Shown in pieces: positions 12,955 through 21,388 of a stretch of 64,000 bases of DNA. Each line of letters starts with the position of its first letter. Position 1 is the first letter of the stretch. The notes under the pieces were generated by a model, which saw nothing but the letters and a program-made list of their open reading frames with translations, searched no databases and was not told where the DNA came from. The position numbers and the translations under genes were made by a program. Origin of the DNA: Durusdinium trenchii (lineage: Eukaryota; Sar; Dinophyceae; Suessiales; Symbiodiniaceae). The stretch spans positions 709,912 through 773,911 of the forward strand of contig CAXAMN010023696.1 in the NCBI GenBank assembly GCA_963970005.1, read 5' to 3'.

Positions 12955-13214
12955 TGTGATTGACACAAAGGTAGCAACAAAAGATCCTCCTTCCCTCGCA
13001 CAGCCGCGTGCGTTTTCCACTCACAGCTCACCTGAAGGTTGGTACGAACGGTCGGGCGCCTCGCCCTGCAGTGTCCTCACTGCTTCTATGGCTCAGGTCA
13101 CGGGTGACCCACCCTACACCACCCTTGCGGCCTCGCACACTCGTGGCTTCGGACGTGAACACACCTGAGTGGGTCAAGACTGGTTCCTCAGTGACCGAAA
13201 GGTTCGAAATTCAC
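12955..13214 (-). repeat. 3' LTR of Copia element 1
   Basis: 260 bp, matching 21129-21388 except for one C/T difference in the GGGCGCC(T/C)(C/T)GCCC area. ORFs across the LTR on the plus strand are chance frames. Confidence 0.95.
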
Positions 13215-13258
13215 GTCATCAAAAATTCTATCAATCTTTTTCTTTGGTTGTGTGTCGA

Positions 13259-14527
13259 TCATCCTTCTTGCTGCTGGTCTCCCATTAGAGGGATCCCGGA
13301 CTCAAGCCACCTAAGGCGTGTTCTGCTGTCAGCTCGCTCTTTCAGCACTTGCAGTTCGTCATTTAGTTGATACATGCCTTGTTGCAAAGTGTATCGGAGG
13401 AGAGTTCCTTGCATCACCTTAGTTAGCGCATCAGCGAGCTGAGCTCCTGTATGGACCCATCTTAATTGAATGCCTTCGGATAGCAAATCTTCTATTGCCT
13501 TTGCTTGAAGTTGTGTACGGAATTCCTGGCAATTTGGTTGAGCAGTTCGGGTAACCAAATCATACAAAGATTTGCAATCTGTGACAGCTACTGATCGTGG
13601 CAAACACTGGGCTAAGGCTGTGGTAGATTGGATTGGTTTGGGTTCACTCTTAAAAACCTCATGTGGTCGTTTCCAATTGACTTGGGGATTTTGGATCCAT
13701 GCCCAATAGAGTCTCATCCAAGATAGCTGGTCTAAGCTTGTTTGGAGCGAAGTTGTTTCGGCTGACAAAGTACTCGTAACTACTTTCTGGATCTTGCGGC
13801 AACCCCAGGACAACGGGCTGACTGGGCATTGATAGTTCTCACTTATATCCCTATGGGTGGCCAAGATGATCATGCCTGTGTGACTTTCTGGGCTCTTGGC
13901 CGACGCAAATGATGCGTCCGAGAATAACAAGAATCTGAGATGCTTGATTGGGATGGGTTGGATTCTGATGCATGTGTCTTTGTATCGTTCTGCTTCATGA
14001 AGTACACGGTTGGCATCGTGCAACGTTTGGACCGTGGCTTTGTTGATCTCACTTTGGATGTAGCTTAGTCGACTTGAAAGATCCGGTCTCGTGTTGATGC
14101 TCGCGTACTGAAGACTTCCCACAAGTGCACGGAGCGAGTGTCTCTCTTCGGAGGTCACTTCATCCGTCAGACATGTTCGTCTGCTTGCATTCATGTGGAT
14201 TGGCTCAAACTTGCTTACATACTTGGATTGGGACATGATGATACTTTTGTCTGCCTGTTGGTTCATCTCAACACCAGTGAACGTGAATTGACCTACTTTC
14301 TTTGATCCAAATGGGAATTTGGCTTCTAGCTTTGAGATTTGTTCTTCAAAGTATTGATCTCCTCCACCTAGTCCATCGTCAACATGAACTCCTAGGACCC
14401 CCGAAATTTTGCTTTGTCCTGGTTTGTATAGTACGTATGCGCATGGGTCGAAGGGTGCTGGAATGAAGTTCAAATCACGAAGGGTCCGATCCAATTCCTT
14501 ATGCCACAAATAAGGAGCATCGATCAA
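13259..14527 (-). pseudogene. Copia element 1: reverse transcriptase (C-terminal half) and RNase H
   Basis: The open frame continues the polyprotein of 14524-17667 after a one-base frame change. It begins at LIDAPYLWHKEL, has the polymerase catalytic pair in GVHVDDGLGGG, and then RNase H with acidic residues in SDASFASAKSPESHTG, SAETTSLQ, TDCKSLYD and the C-terminal LADALTKV typical of copia. Its first codon is TTG, so it is not an independent gene. It makes the DNA copy and degrades template RNA. Without frameshifting or repair this half is separated from the rest of the enzyme. Confidence 0.9.
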
Positions 14528-17500
14528 ACCGTAGGCTGTTTTTCGATTTTGCAGATTTGATTGGGTTGAAGTTTCAATGCCTTTCGAAGTTCTTCAACAG
14601 GTTCCAGGCCTAGAACTCGATCTTCCTGCGTTTTGCCTTGCAAAAATGCAGCTTTGATATCGAAGCTTTTCAGAGTCCATCCCATGGATGATATTGCTTG
14701 CAACAAGAGCATTTTGGATTGCTTTCCAAGTGTCGGCGAGTCCCGGGGTATGCTGTCTAACTGGGGATCTTGATATCCAAGGACTACTAGACGTGCTTTC
14801 GGTTTATGGGTCTTTGGTCCTGGTCTGACGTTCTCAGTTGATCCGGTTTGAAGGTCGTCAGCATCACGGGGTTTCCATACGCATATCCAGCGGCAACGCA
14901 TTACCTGTTCCGGACACAGCTGATCCCGAAAGATTTTACTCACCGTCCCTGTGTTTAACCAATTTGTGATCTCCTTTTCCTTTGCTTGACGGAAGAGAGC
15001 TTGTTCTTCGGTGGACAATTGGTGCATCTTTACTTCTGTTCGGTCACGCTTGGTGGTGGTAGTCATCATGATAAGATCTGTTGCTGGTGAGTTTTCATCC
15101 CATTTCATCATTGTTTCTTTGGGAAACAGGAATTCAGCTTTCCATCCTACGGCTTCTGAGTCTATTTGGGTTTGGCACCAGTTGACCTGATCTTCTACAC
15201 TTAGTAGGGAGTCACATACGAGTTCATCACTGAGATCGGATGCTTCGCTTGGGACCGGCACACTTGCTGCATCCTGATGACCGCCGGGGTCACTCGGCAA
15301 TTCGATGCTTTGTCGGCTCGCTGGAGACACTTGACTCTCTGGAATCGAGGGCTCTTGATCTGGCTGGATCTCTGACGAATTCGATGTGTTTCCTGTTCCT
15401 ACGCGTTGTGGGATTATATTGCTATCTTCTTGGCTCTCTGGTGGAGTTGCGGGCGCTTGTTCACGAATGTTGGCATTTTGTGTATCTTCGCCTTCAATAC
15501 CTGCGATCGGACTTAGAGCTCGGGGGATACGCTGGGCTTCCATGGCACTTACGGGTCGAACATGTTCAGGGGCTATCTTTACCAAGCTTCCTGCGTGATT
15601 ACACCAAAGACAATGGGGACCTTCTTGTTGGATGACTCTGGCTGGACCAAACCACCCCCGTTCAAGTTCCCCTGTCATAGGATCCTCGGTGAGGACAGCT
15701 TCGCTGGAGAACAGCTCTTCGCAACGCAGAGCTGTTGTCTGCACAGTGAAAAGCTCGTCGTGCAGCTTCGCGGTATGCCAGCTTTTCTCGAAATCTGATT
15801 CCTTCCTGGGTGTCATCGTCTGCCAGGAGGTGCGATGGCAATTGCTCGTCCGATGAGATTGATGCTGGAATTCTGGACCCTTTTCCAAAAACAAGAGTTT
15901 CTGGGGAGTATCCCTCTTTTTCTGGCTCAGTGCATTCTTGGCAGAAGTGCAGTGCGATAGTGCTGTCTGCAGGTTGGTGTATGACGTTACTGGATGTTCC
16001 TGTTCATACTTCTTGAGCATTTCCTGTAGGATTCCACCATGTCTTTCTACTTTTCCGATTTGCCAGTGGGCACCTGGTGGGGTAACTATTGCTTTGATGT
16101 TGAACTGGCCTAGAAAAGTGACAAATTCCTTGGATGTGAATTCCGTCCCTGAGTCTGTGTGAATCTCAATCGGAGCCCGTGCCCATTGGAGCCATCCATT
16201 GAGCACCTTGTCTATTGCATCATCACTGCTTTTACCTGGGCTTGCACATGCTACCTGGTAGTTTGTTCCATAGTCGATGATGTGATAGAAGTGGAAGTTG
16301 GTTCCTGCCAGATTCGTGTATACAACACCATCTATCCCAATACAGTCGTTGAAGTCTAGCTCACGTTTGATTGTAGAAGGTCTTTGATGTTTGGGTTCCT
16401 TAGTATTCTGACATACGGAACAACTTAGGTCCATGGCAGCTTGACACAATCGGGGTGAGTACCCCTGTTGACGCAGCATTGAACACAGCTTTTGACCATG
16501 AGGGTGTCCTAGGTTCTGATGCAATTTCAGCAAGAACGATTTTTCTTCGGCTGATATGGTCTTGAACTTTGGGCCATGGTCAAAGCTCGGCATATGGAGT
16601 TGACTCGAACTCGCTCCTGTCTCTTTGGTCTGATCCGGACCCAGCTCTGTGACAGGTGCTTGATCACTACTTGGCAGGCTGACGGTTGCCTCCTGCGGCT
16701 CGACGCTTGTTCCCGTTGCCTCGGGACTCATATTCTGCTCGGTCGAATCACCTGATGCTTCTGACTTGGATTGGGGCAAACATGCATACATTGTGATATT
16801 GACTCTTGCGGGATGTGCTGGGCGGACTTGCTGCCGATGAGACAGGTCTTGCCAGTATTCCCAGTCCTTTTCTACTTGGATTACCCCCCCTATTCGGCTT
16901 ACGATGATGGCACGACGATATGGGGCCTCATTCTTTACCAAATCCCTTGGCGGTGGCAATGTTCGATCTGATCCCTTACATGCTTGAACTTTCTTGATTT
17001 CTTTTTCGGGGACCATGTTTTGAAGCCTCTCCAAGATTTGGTGGTTTGTGATAAAAGTCTTCCCTACTCTTGGCAACATTGGTTGGATGTCCTTGATGAT
17101 TTCTTCTAGTTGTCTCTGAGGTGACATGTTCATACTCTGCGATTCGGCCGTCTTGCCGTCAATGCGGCGGCGCTTGCACTCGTTCGACAATTGCTCCAGG
17201 GGTGTTGGTGGCAGTCGCCCACCTTGGGACTTCTGCATGGGAGAACTCACACGGATCCGCTTGGATGCACTCTCCTCACTCCTTTGATCTATTCCTCTGG
17301 TTACAAGGGCAGTAACCCATGGCTCATGTTTCACTTTCAACATCACCTTAGCTACTTGTCTTGCAAACTTTCTTGGATAGTTCTCTGTATAGCTACTGAC
17401 GGTGATTCTCCCGAGAGGCGTTGTCACGGATCCGGCAATGGGTCTGTGCTCATGATCTCGACGACGCACCCGGCCATGCAACGAGGCATACATCTCTTGC

Positions 17501-17667
17501 GATGTCGTTCTTACAGCCATCTCCTTTTGTATGAGTTTGTTCGTTTCTGGACATGTCAACTGGCCTACGCGACACATGTCGAAATTGGCTTCCTGAGTAT
17601 ATGAATACAGCTCTTGCAGGAGTGGGGTCTTGAACATGATGGATTTTCGTGGCTGCTCCCAGTGCAT
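14524..17667 (-). CDS. Copia element 1: integrase and N-terminal reverse transcriptase
   Basis: A 1047-codon frame from ATG 17667, preceded in the same frame by TAA at 17686-17688. Residues 1-130 carry a family-specific region (HWEQPRKS, ENYPRKFARQVA). The integrase zinc motif is near residues 380-430 (KLHQNLGHP, CSVCQNTK). The catalytic D, D and E are in IGIDGVVY, HTDSGTEFTSKEF and GKVERHGG. A Pro/Ser/Glu-rich linker follows, and then the reverse transcriptase start (PKARLVVLGYQD, FDIKAAFLQG). The frame runs into a stop after KIEKQPTV, where one missing A in an A-run would restore continuity with 13259-14527. Confidence 0.9.
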   Translation of the reverse strand: MHWEQPRKSIMFKTPLLQELYSYTQEANFDMCRVGQLTCPETNKLIQKEMAVRTTSQEMYASLHGRVRRRDHEHRPIAGSVTTPLGRITVSSYTENYPRKFARQVAKVMLKVKHEPWVTALVTRGIDQRSEESASKRIRVSSPMQKSQGGRLPPTPLEQLSNECKRRRIDGKTAESQSMNMSPQRQLEEIIKDIQPMLPRVGKTFITNHQILERLQNMVPEKEIKKVQACKGSDRTLPPPRDLVKNEAPYRRAIIVSRIGGVIQVEKDWEYWQDLSHRQQVRPAHPARVNITMYACLPQSKSEASGDSTEQNMSPEATGTSVEPQEATVSLPSSDQAPVTELGPDQTKETGASSSQLHMPSFDHGPKFKTISAEEKSFLLKLHQNLGHPHGQKLCSMLRQQGYSPRLCQAAMDLSCSVCQNTKEPKHQRPSTIKRELDFNDCIGIDGVVYTNLAGTNFHFYHIIDYGTNYQVACASPGKSSDDAIDKVLNGWLQWARAPIEIHTDSGTEFTSKEFVTFLGQFNIKAIVTPPGAHWQIGKVERHGGILQEMLKKYEQEHPVTSYTNLQTALSHCTSAKNALSQKKRDTPQKLLFLEKGPEFQHQSHRTSNCHRTSWQTMTPRKESDFEKSWHTAKLHDELFTVQTTALRCEELFSSEAVLTEDPMTGELERGWFGPARVIQQEGPHCLWCNHAGSLVKIAPEHVRPVSAMEAQRIPRALSPIAGIEGEDTQNANIREQAPATPPESQEDSNIIPQRVGTGNTSNSSEIQPDQEPSIPESQVSPASRQSIELPSDPGGHQDAASVPVPSEASDLSDELVCDSLLSVEDQVNWCQTQIDSEAVGWKAEFLFPKETMMKWDENSPATDLIMMTTTTKRDRTEVKMHQLSTEEQALFRQAKEKEITNWLNTGTVSKIFRDQLCPEQVMRCRWICVWKPRDADDLQTGSTENVRPGPKTHKPKARLVVLGYQDPQLDSIPRDSPTLGKQSKMLLLQAISSMGWTLKSFDIKAAFLQGKTQEDRVLGLEPVEELRKALKLQPNQICKIEKQPTV

Positions 17668-17685
17668 GTGGTTTCCTAGCTGACG

Positions 17686-19923
17686 TTACATGCGAAGCAA
17701 GACTACTCCTAGTGCAAGTTCGAACAAGTGTGACTCTCTCTCTCGTTGAACATGTTCACACAATTGGATTGATCTCATTTCATTGAACGTGTTCCATGCG
17801 CTCCATGGTCCACAGGTGGGACTGAACCATATGTGACGGGGTCTTTGTTTCCACACCATTTGAAACAGAACACTTCTCCCCTCCTTGGTTTTGAGGTCCC
17901 CCTGCGCCCTTCCAAAACGTTTGGCTCTGTCGCCCAGCAATTGGACTTGCTTCGTCAGTTCACTGGCCTCATGACAAAACACTTCCAGCAAATGTAGACG
18001 GCTGCATCCGTTCGAGATCACTGGATCACCCCTTGCTAGACTGGCTTCCTTTGAGATTTGCTGAACCAGTGCATGGAATTTATGGGACAGACTGTGAGTC
18101 TTACCTGGACTGACATCTTTTTGGCACATGGACGATACATGTATATCAGCTTCCTCGAAGGAGTCTAGCCATGACGAGCTCATGAAGCCCGGAGGTGGGC
18201 AATGATCTCCTGCATCGCACCTTCGATGGTCTGAAGGCGGGTGTCCATGGCTGCCATCTCCGTGTAGATCTCTGGCTGGATCTCGATCTCCTGAACTGGT
18301 TCCCAGGATTCGTCCTCGGCAAGATCTGTCAAGTCCTGCGGGGTCACTTCCTGAATCGGCTTGGCCTTGGCCTTGCTCTTGAGAGCCGGATGAAGTGGCC
18401 TCTGACTTGGTGAAGGCTGCAGGTCTTGACTGTTCAGACCCAGTTGGTGCTCGGCATAGGTCACCCTCAGTGAGATGTAGTGGATGAACTTCTGATGGTT
18501 GACCTTGTTCGACGAGTGGTAACTTGCCTGGAACCACTTCACATACTTGCCCTCCTTTTCCCACATCTCCGAGTAGGTCCGACCGAGATGGGCTGATCCG
18601 AAATCGATCTTGGCGTGGCCCATTTCGTCCAGTGATAGGAGCTTGAAGGCTTCGAGCTGATCGAGGGCTTCTTCCTTCTTTGCTTCCCCCATGACACGTG
18701 CCAAGCGGGCACTCAGAGCGGCTGCTTCGGAGGTCGGCATGATAGTGATGCGGCACAGGTGAACGAATGGGATGGTCACACGTGTGTGATTGCACAGATC
18801 CGGTCTTGAACCCAAAACGGATGACACCGGGCTGGACCCCCCCTGGAACTGATTCGAATGAGACTTTCTCACCCCCGCGAACACTCGGACGTTCGTTTGG
18901 TTTCTTTGCGTTCGTATGGGTCTTTGTTGATTCGGGTATGGCGGCTTCGAACTGTTGGATTCTGCTTGTTACAAGACCTGTCCTCACCTGAACGTTCTGT
19001 TTCATCATGGACTTGGTTTCCGACTGCACTTGTCCAGGCTTCTGGACAGAGACACTTGGCAAGCTTTTGCAATTCAAAGTGGCGAAGGTCTCGGCAGGTT
19101 CAGCTTCGGCATCTTGACTGGTGGGTGTGATCAGATCATTTAGATCAACTAAAAACAAACCCTTGGCATTCAGCTGAATTGGAATATTGCGCTTCAAGAG
19201 AGTGCTTTTGATTACTTCACCAGCTATATCTACGGTGGCTCCGATGGCTCGGAGCAGAGTATTCGACAGCAGGAAAGGTGTATGGCCTGGCACTATGGCA
19301 ATCTTGAGCTTCAGCGGTCCGATTGGGACAACGAGCGCGCGCTTGCTTTCAAGTGTCCCTTGATTCCCAAACCGAAAAACCACTGAACAACGACACCTTT
19401 GGACCTGCTTCCGAACCTCTGGCCTCAGTGCGGCTAGGAGATTGGCTACGAAACCGCTTCCTATGAGGGTCTTAGTAGCACCTGTATCTACGATTCCCAG
19501 GGCATCGCGAGTTGAAAAGCTCGAGAGTGCACTGGCTTCGGCGTCATGCATCGACTTGGCTTCAGGTGATTGGGCGGTGCTAGCAAACGCACTCTCTGGC
19601 AAGCTAGTCCTGACATCAAAATTCTCACACTCGGTGATCATTTCCCCTTTGTAGGCTAAATCAATGATTTCCCCTTCATTGGTCTCCCACAAACCCCTCA
19701 GAACACCGGTGTCCCTTGATTCACAAACACACAAAACTTGTTTCGTATTCTCTTGTGTGGCGTTGAGCGTCTCTTTGGTCAGCTCTGGCAAATCCGTGAA
19801 CTCCAGTGGCAGCGCGTCCTGCTCATCATTCACTGTCACCAGTGTAGGAGCAACAGCTGTCGATGGGACCGACTGAGATCCACGTTGCGGGCATTCAGCC
19901 TTCCAATGGGTTTTCGGCCACAA
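17686..19923 (-). pseudogene. Copia element 1: protease and methyltransferase-like region of pol
   Basis: A 745-codon frame. It starts inside the zinc knuckle (KTHWKAECPQR) by frame change from 19836-20159; its first codon is TTG. Residues 130-260 are the aspartic protease, with the active site in GIVDTGATKTLIGSGF. From about 18850 to 18180 this frame gives unlikely protein and the better match is in another frame (see 18180-18884). The C-terminal part (LHLLEVFCHEASELTKQV, IWFSPTCGPWSAW) looks like a class I methyltransferase fold, with a Pro/Cys element where C5-cytosine methyltransferases have their catalytic PC (inference). It stops at TAA 17686-17688; the next ATG is six codons further in the same frame. 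Confidence 0.75.
18180..18884 (-). pseudogene. Copia element 1: ExoX-C-like segment in a different frame
   Basis: A 234-codon frame overlapping 17686-19923. From about codon 50 it reads as natural protein: MPTSEAAALSARLARVMGEA, then KIDFGSAHLGRTYSEMW followed by KYVKWF. This FG...G.T...W....Y..W pattern recalls the C-terminal domain of exodeoxyribonuclease X-like proteins (FGKHKG type; family assignment from memory). In related dinoflagellate copia proteins, as I recall them, this segment is in line between protease and methyltransferase-like parts, so entry near 18780 and exit near 18190 would each need a frame change. The nominal first codon is GTG, so the ORF start has no meaning. Confidence 0.6.
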
Positions 19924-20159
19924 ATCCTGCAGCTGCTCTCCATGATCCTCTGCTGGAGGCTCTTTCTATTGCCAGAAAACTTTGAGGAGTAGGGGGATCG
20001 CTTTCCTTTTTCACCCCCTTTCCCTTTTCCTTTGCCTTTGTTCTGACTTGTTGGCCAGAACCCACGGCTTTTGAAGCGCTCTGACAGGCGGCGACGGGCA
20101 TCCATGTATGATGATTGTGTCAATGCTAGATCTTCGTTGTCTTGCACTGCATCCAACAT
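19836..20159 (-). pseudogene. Copia element 1: gag C-terminus with zinc knuckle
   Basis: A 107-codon frame that overlaps the gag stop as TAATG and lies one frame back. It contains ARRRLSERFKSRGFWP, a Lys/Gly-rich basic tract and the first half of a CCHC knuckle (CRICGRK). The second half (HWKAEC) is one frame back again, at an A AAA CCC run. Nucleocapsid knuckles bind the element's RNA. Two one-base changes therefore separate gag from pol. Confidence 0.75.
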
Positions 20160-20944
20160 TAGGATTCATACTCCATGATCATGGCGGCGTCCTCGTCACC
20201 ATCATTTGCAAGACTCTCAATCCATTCTTCCTCGGTCCAATCATCGAGATTGTAGGTGGGCTCGTCGGGTGCTTGGTCGTGACCATCAGCTTCTTGGGCA
20301 ATGAACGCATTGGCCTCATAGGTTTTGGTCCTTGGATTGTTCTGCTTTCCGCTGGAGTGGAATTTATGGAAGAATCGACTCCCCAGGAGCTTCAGATTGG
20401 ATACCACCTCTCTGTACTCCAGTGAACCCTGCGATTCAACAATCAGTCTCTTCTTGTCTTCTGAGCTCAGGGCTGAGTTGCGAAGCAAGATGTATGCACG
20501 AAACTCATCCATGCCGACCTTCATGCTCAGCAACTCTTCGAATTGATGATTGCGCCGAGCTAGATAGCTCTCATGGGTCTCGTTGGCTCTTTGGACCGCG
20601 CTGTAGATTGCACGCTTAAACCTTTCAAACTTGTCCTCCAATCGGGATTTTCCCCAAATCCCTCCAAGGGCCTCCACGATGGCCTTCACTCCCTCCAAGT
20701 TTCCAACACGCAGCTTCTTTGGGTCCAGTCTGGCAACTCTCTGAAAGGCTGATCCCTCACATTGCAATGCAACTCGTGGGGCAAGCAGGTGTAGTTGTTC
20801 TGGAGGCCATAGTGATGCCAAGAACTCTACTTTCCGTGACCATTCAGTGAGGTCCGTCTCACCAGGCTTGAAAGATGGAACCTGGCTCCATGGGAGATTG
20901 CTCAAACCTCCTGTGGAGCCAGCTGAATCACCTTCCGGTGGCAT
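20159..20944 (-). CDS. Copia element 1: gag (capsid part)
   Basis: About 261 codons from the likely ATG at 20944 (the frame extends upstream to 20980 but starts there with TTG). Features are a Trp-containing start (LPWSQVPSFKPGETDLTEW), helices such as RLEDKFERFKRAIYSAVQ and HESYLARRNHQFEELLSM, and an acidic end. This matches the UBN2/copia-type gag capsid by pattern. Gag forms the particle that packages element RNA. The leader between the primer-binding site and the ATG is about 170 nt. Confidence 0.85.
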   Translation of the reverse strand: MPPEGDSAGSTGGLSNLPWSQVPSFKPGETDLTEWSRKVEFLASLWPPEQLHLLAPRVALQCEGSAFQRVARLDPKKLRVGNLEGVKAIVEALGGIWGKSRLEDKFERFKRAIYSAVQRANETHESYLARRNHQFEELLSMKVGMDEFRAYILLRNSALSSEDKKRLIVESQGSLEYREVVSNLKLLGSRFFHKFHSSGKQNNPRTKTYEANAFIAQEADGHDQAPDEPTYNLDDWTEEEWIESLANDGDEDAAMIMEYES

Positions 20945-21115
20945 TGGGCTGTTTCCTCCCTGGAAACCGCAGCTCAACAACTCTGTGACAACACCGCCAA
21001 GACAATGTGCAACCTGTCGACTGCCTTGCGGCCAAACAACGTATTCACCGACTCAACCAAGCAGTCAACAACAACCAAGCACAAGGGCCAAGTGTTGTCT
21101 GGAGCTTTAGCGGTA

Positions 21116-21127
21116 GCTCCGCTACCA
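21116..21127 (-). other. Primer-binding site of Copia element 1
   Basis: Minus-strand TGGTAGCGGAGC directly after the 5' LTR (with one T between). It resembles the TGGTATCAGAGC copia site and is complementary to an initiator tRNA-Met 3' end of the form GCTCCGCTACCA. The identical 12-mer serves Copia element 2. Confidence 0.85.
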
Positions 21128-21128
21128 A

Positions 21129-21388
21129 TGTGATTGACACAAAGGTAGCAACAAAAGATCCTCCTTCCCTCGCACAGCCGCGTGCGTTTTCCACTCACAG
21201 CTCACCTGAAGGTTGGTACGAACGGTCGGGCGCCTTGCCCTGCAGTGTCCTCACTGCTTCTATGGCTCAGGTCACGGGTGACCCACCCTACACCACCCTT
21301 GCGGCCTCGCACACTCGTGGCTTCGGACGTGAACACACCTGAGTGGGTCAAGACTGGTTCCTCAGTGACCGAAAGGTTCGAAATTCAC
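21129..21388 (-). repeat. 5' LTR of Copia element 1
   Basis: 260 bp, starting TGTGAATTTCG on the element strand when the next base is included. One mismatch to the 3' LTR. Confidence 0.95.

Larger units (their letters stand above)
12955..21388 (-). mobile_element. Copia element 1 (LTR retrotransposon)
   Basis: An 8.4-kb element read on the minus strand: 5' LTR 21129-21388, primer-binding site 21116-21127, gag, protease, a methyltransferase-like region, integrase, reverse transcriptase, RNase H, 3' LTR 12955-13214. Integrase lies before reverse transcriptase, which is the Ty1/copia order. The LTRs differ at a single base, so the insertion is recent or recently gene-converted. The coding region nevertheless changes frame several times and has one in-frame TAA. 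Both flanks are AT-rich and I could not fix a target-site duplication. It sits just downstream of the sirtuin stop. Confidence 0.92.

Noticed and set aside
13008-13370. 120-codon plus-strand ORF and its twin at 21007-21412
   Set aside because: They lie in the two LTR copies and have no domain.
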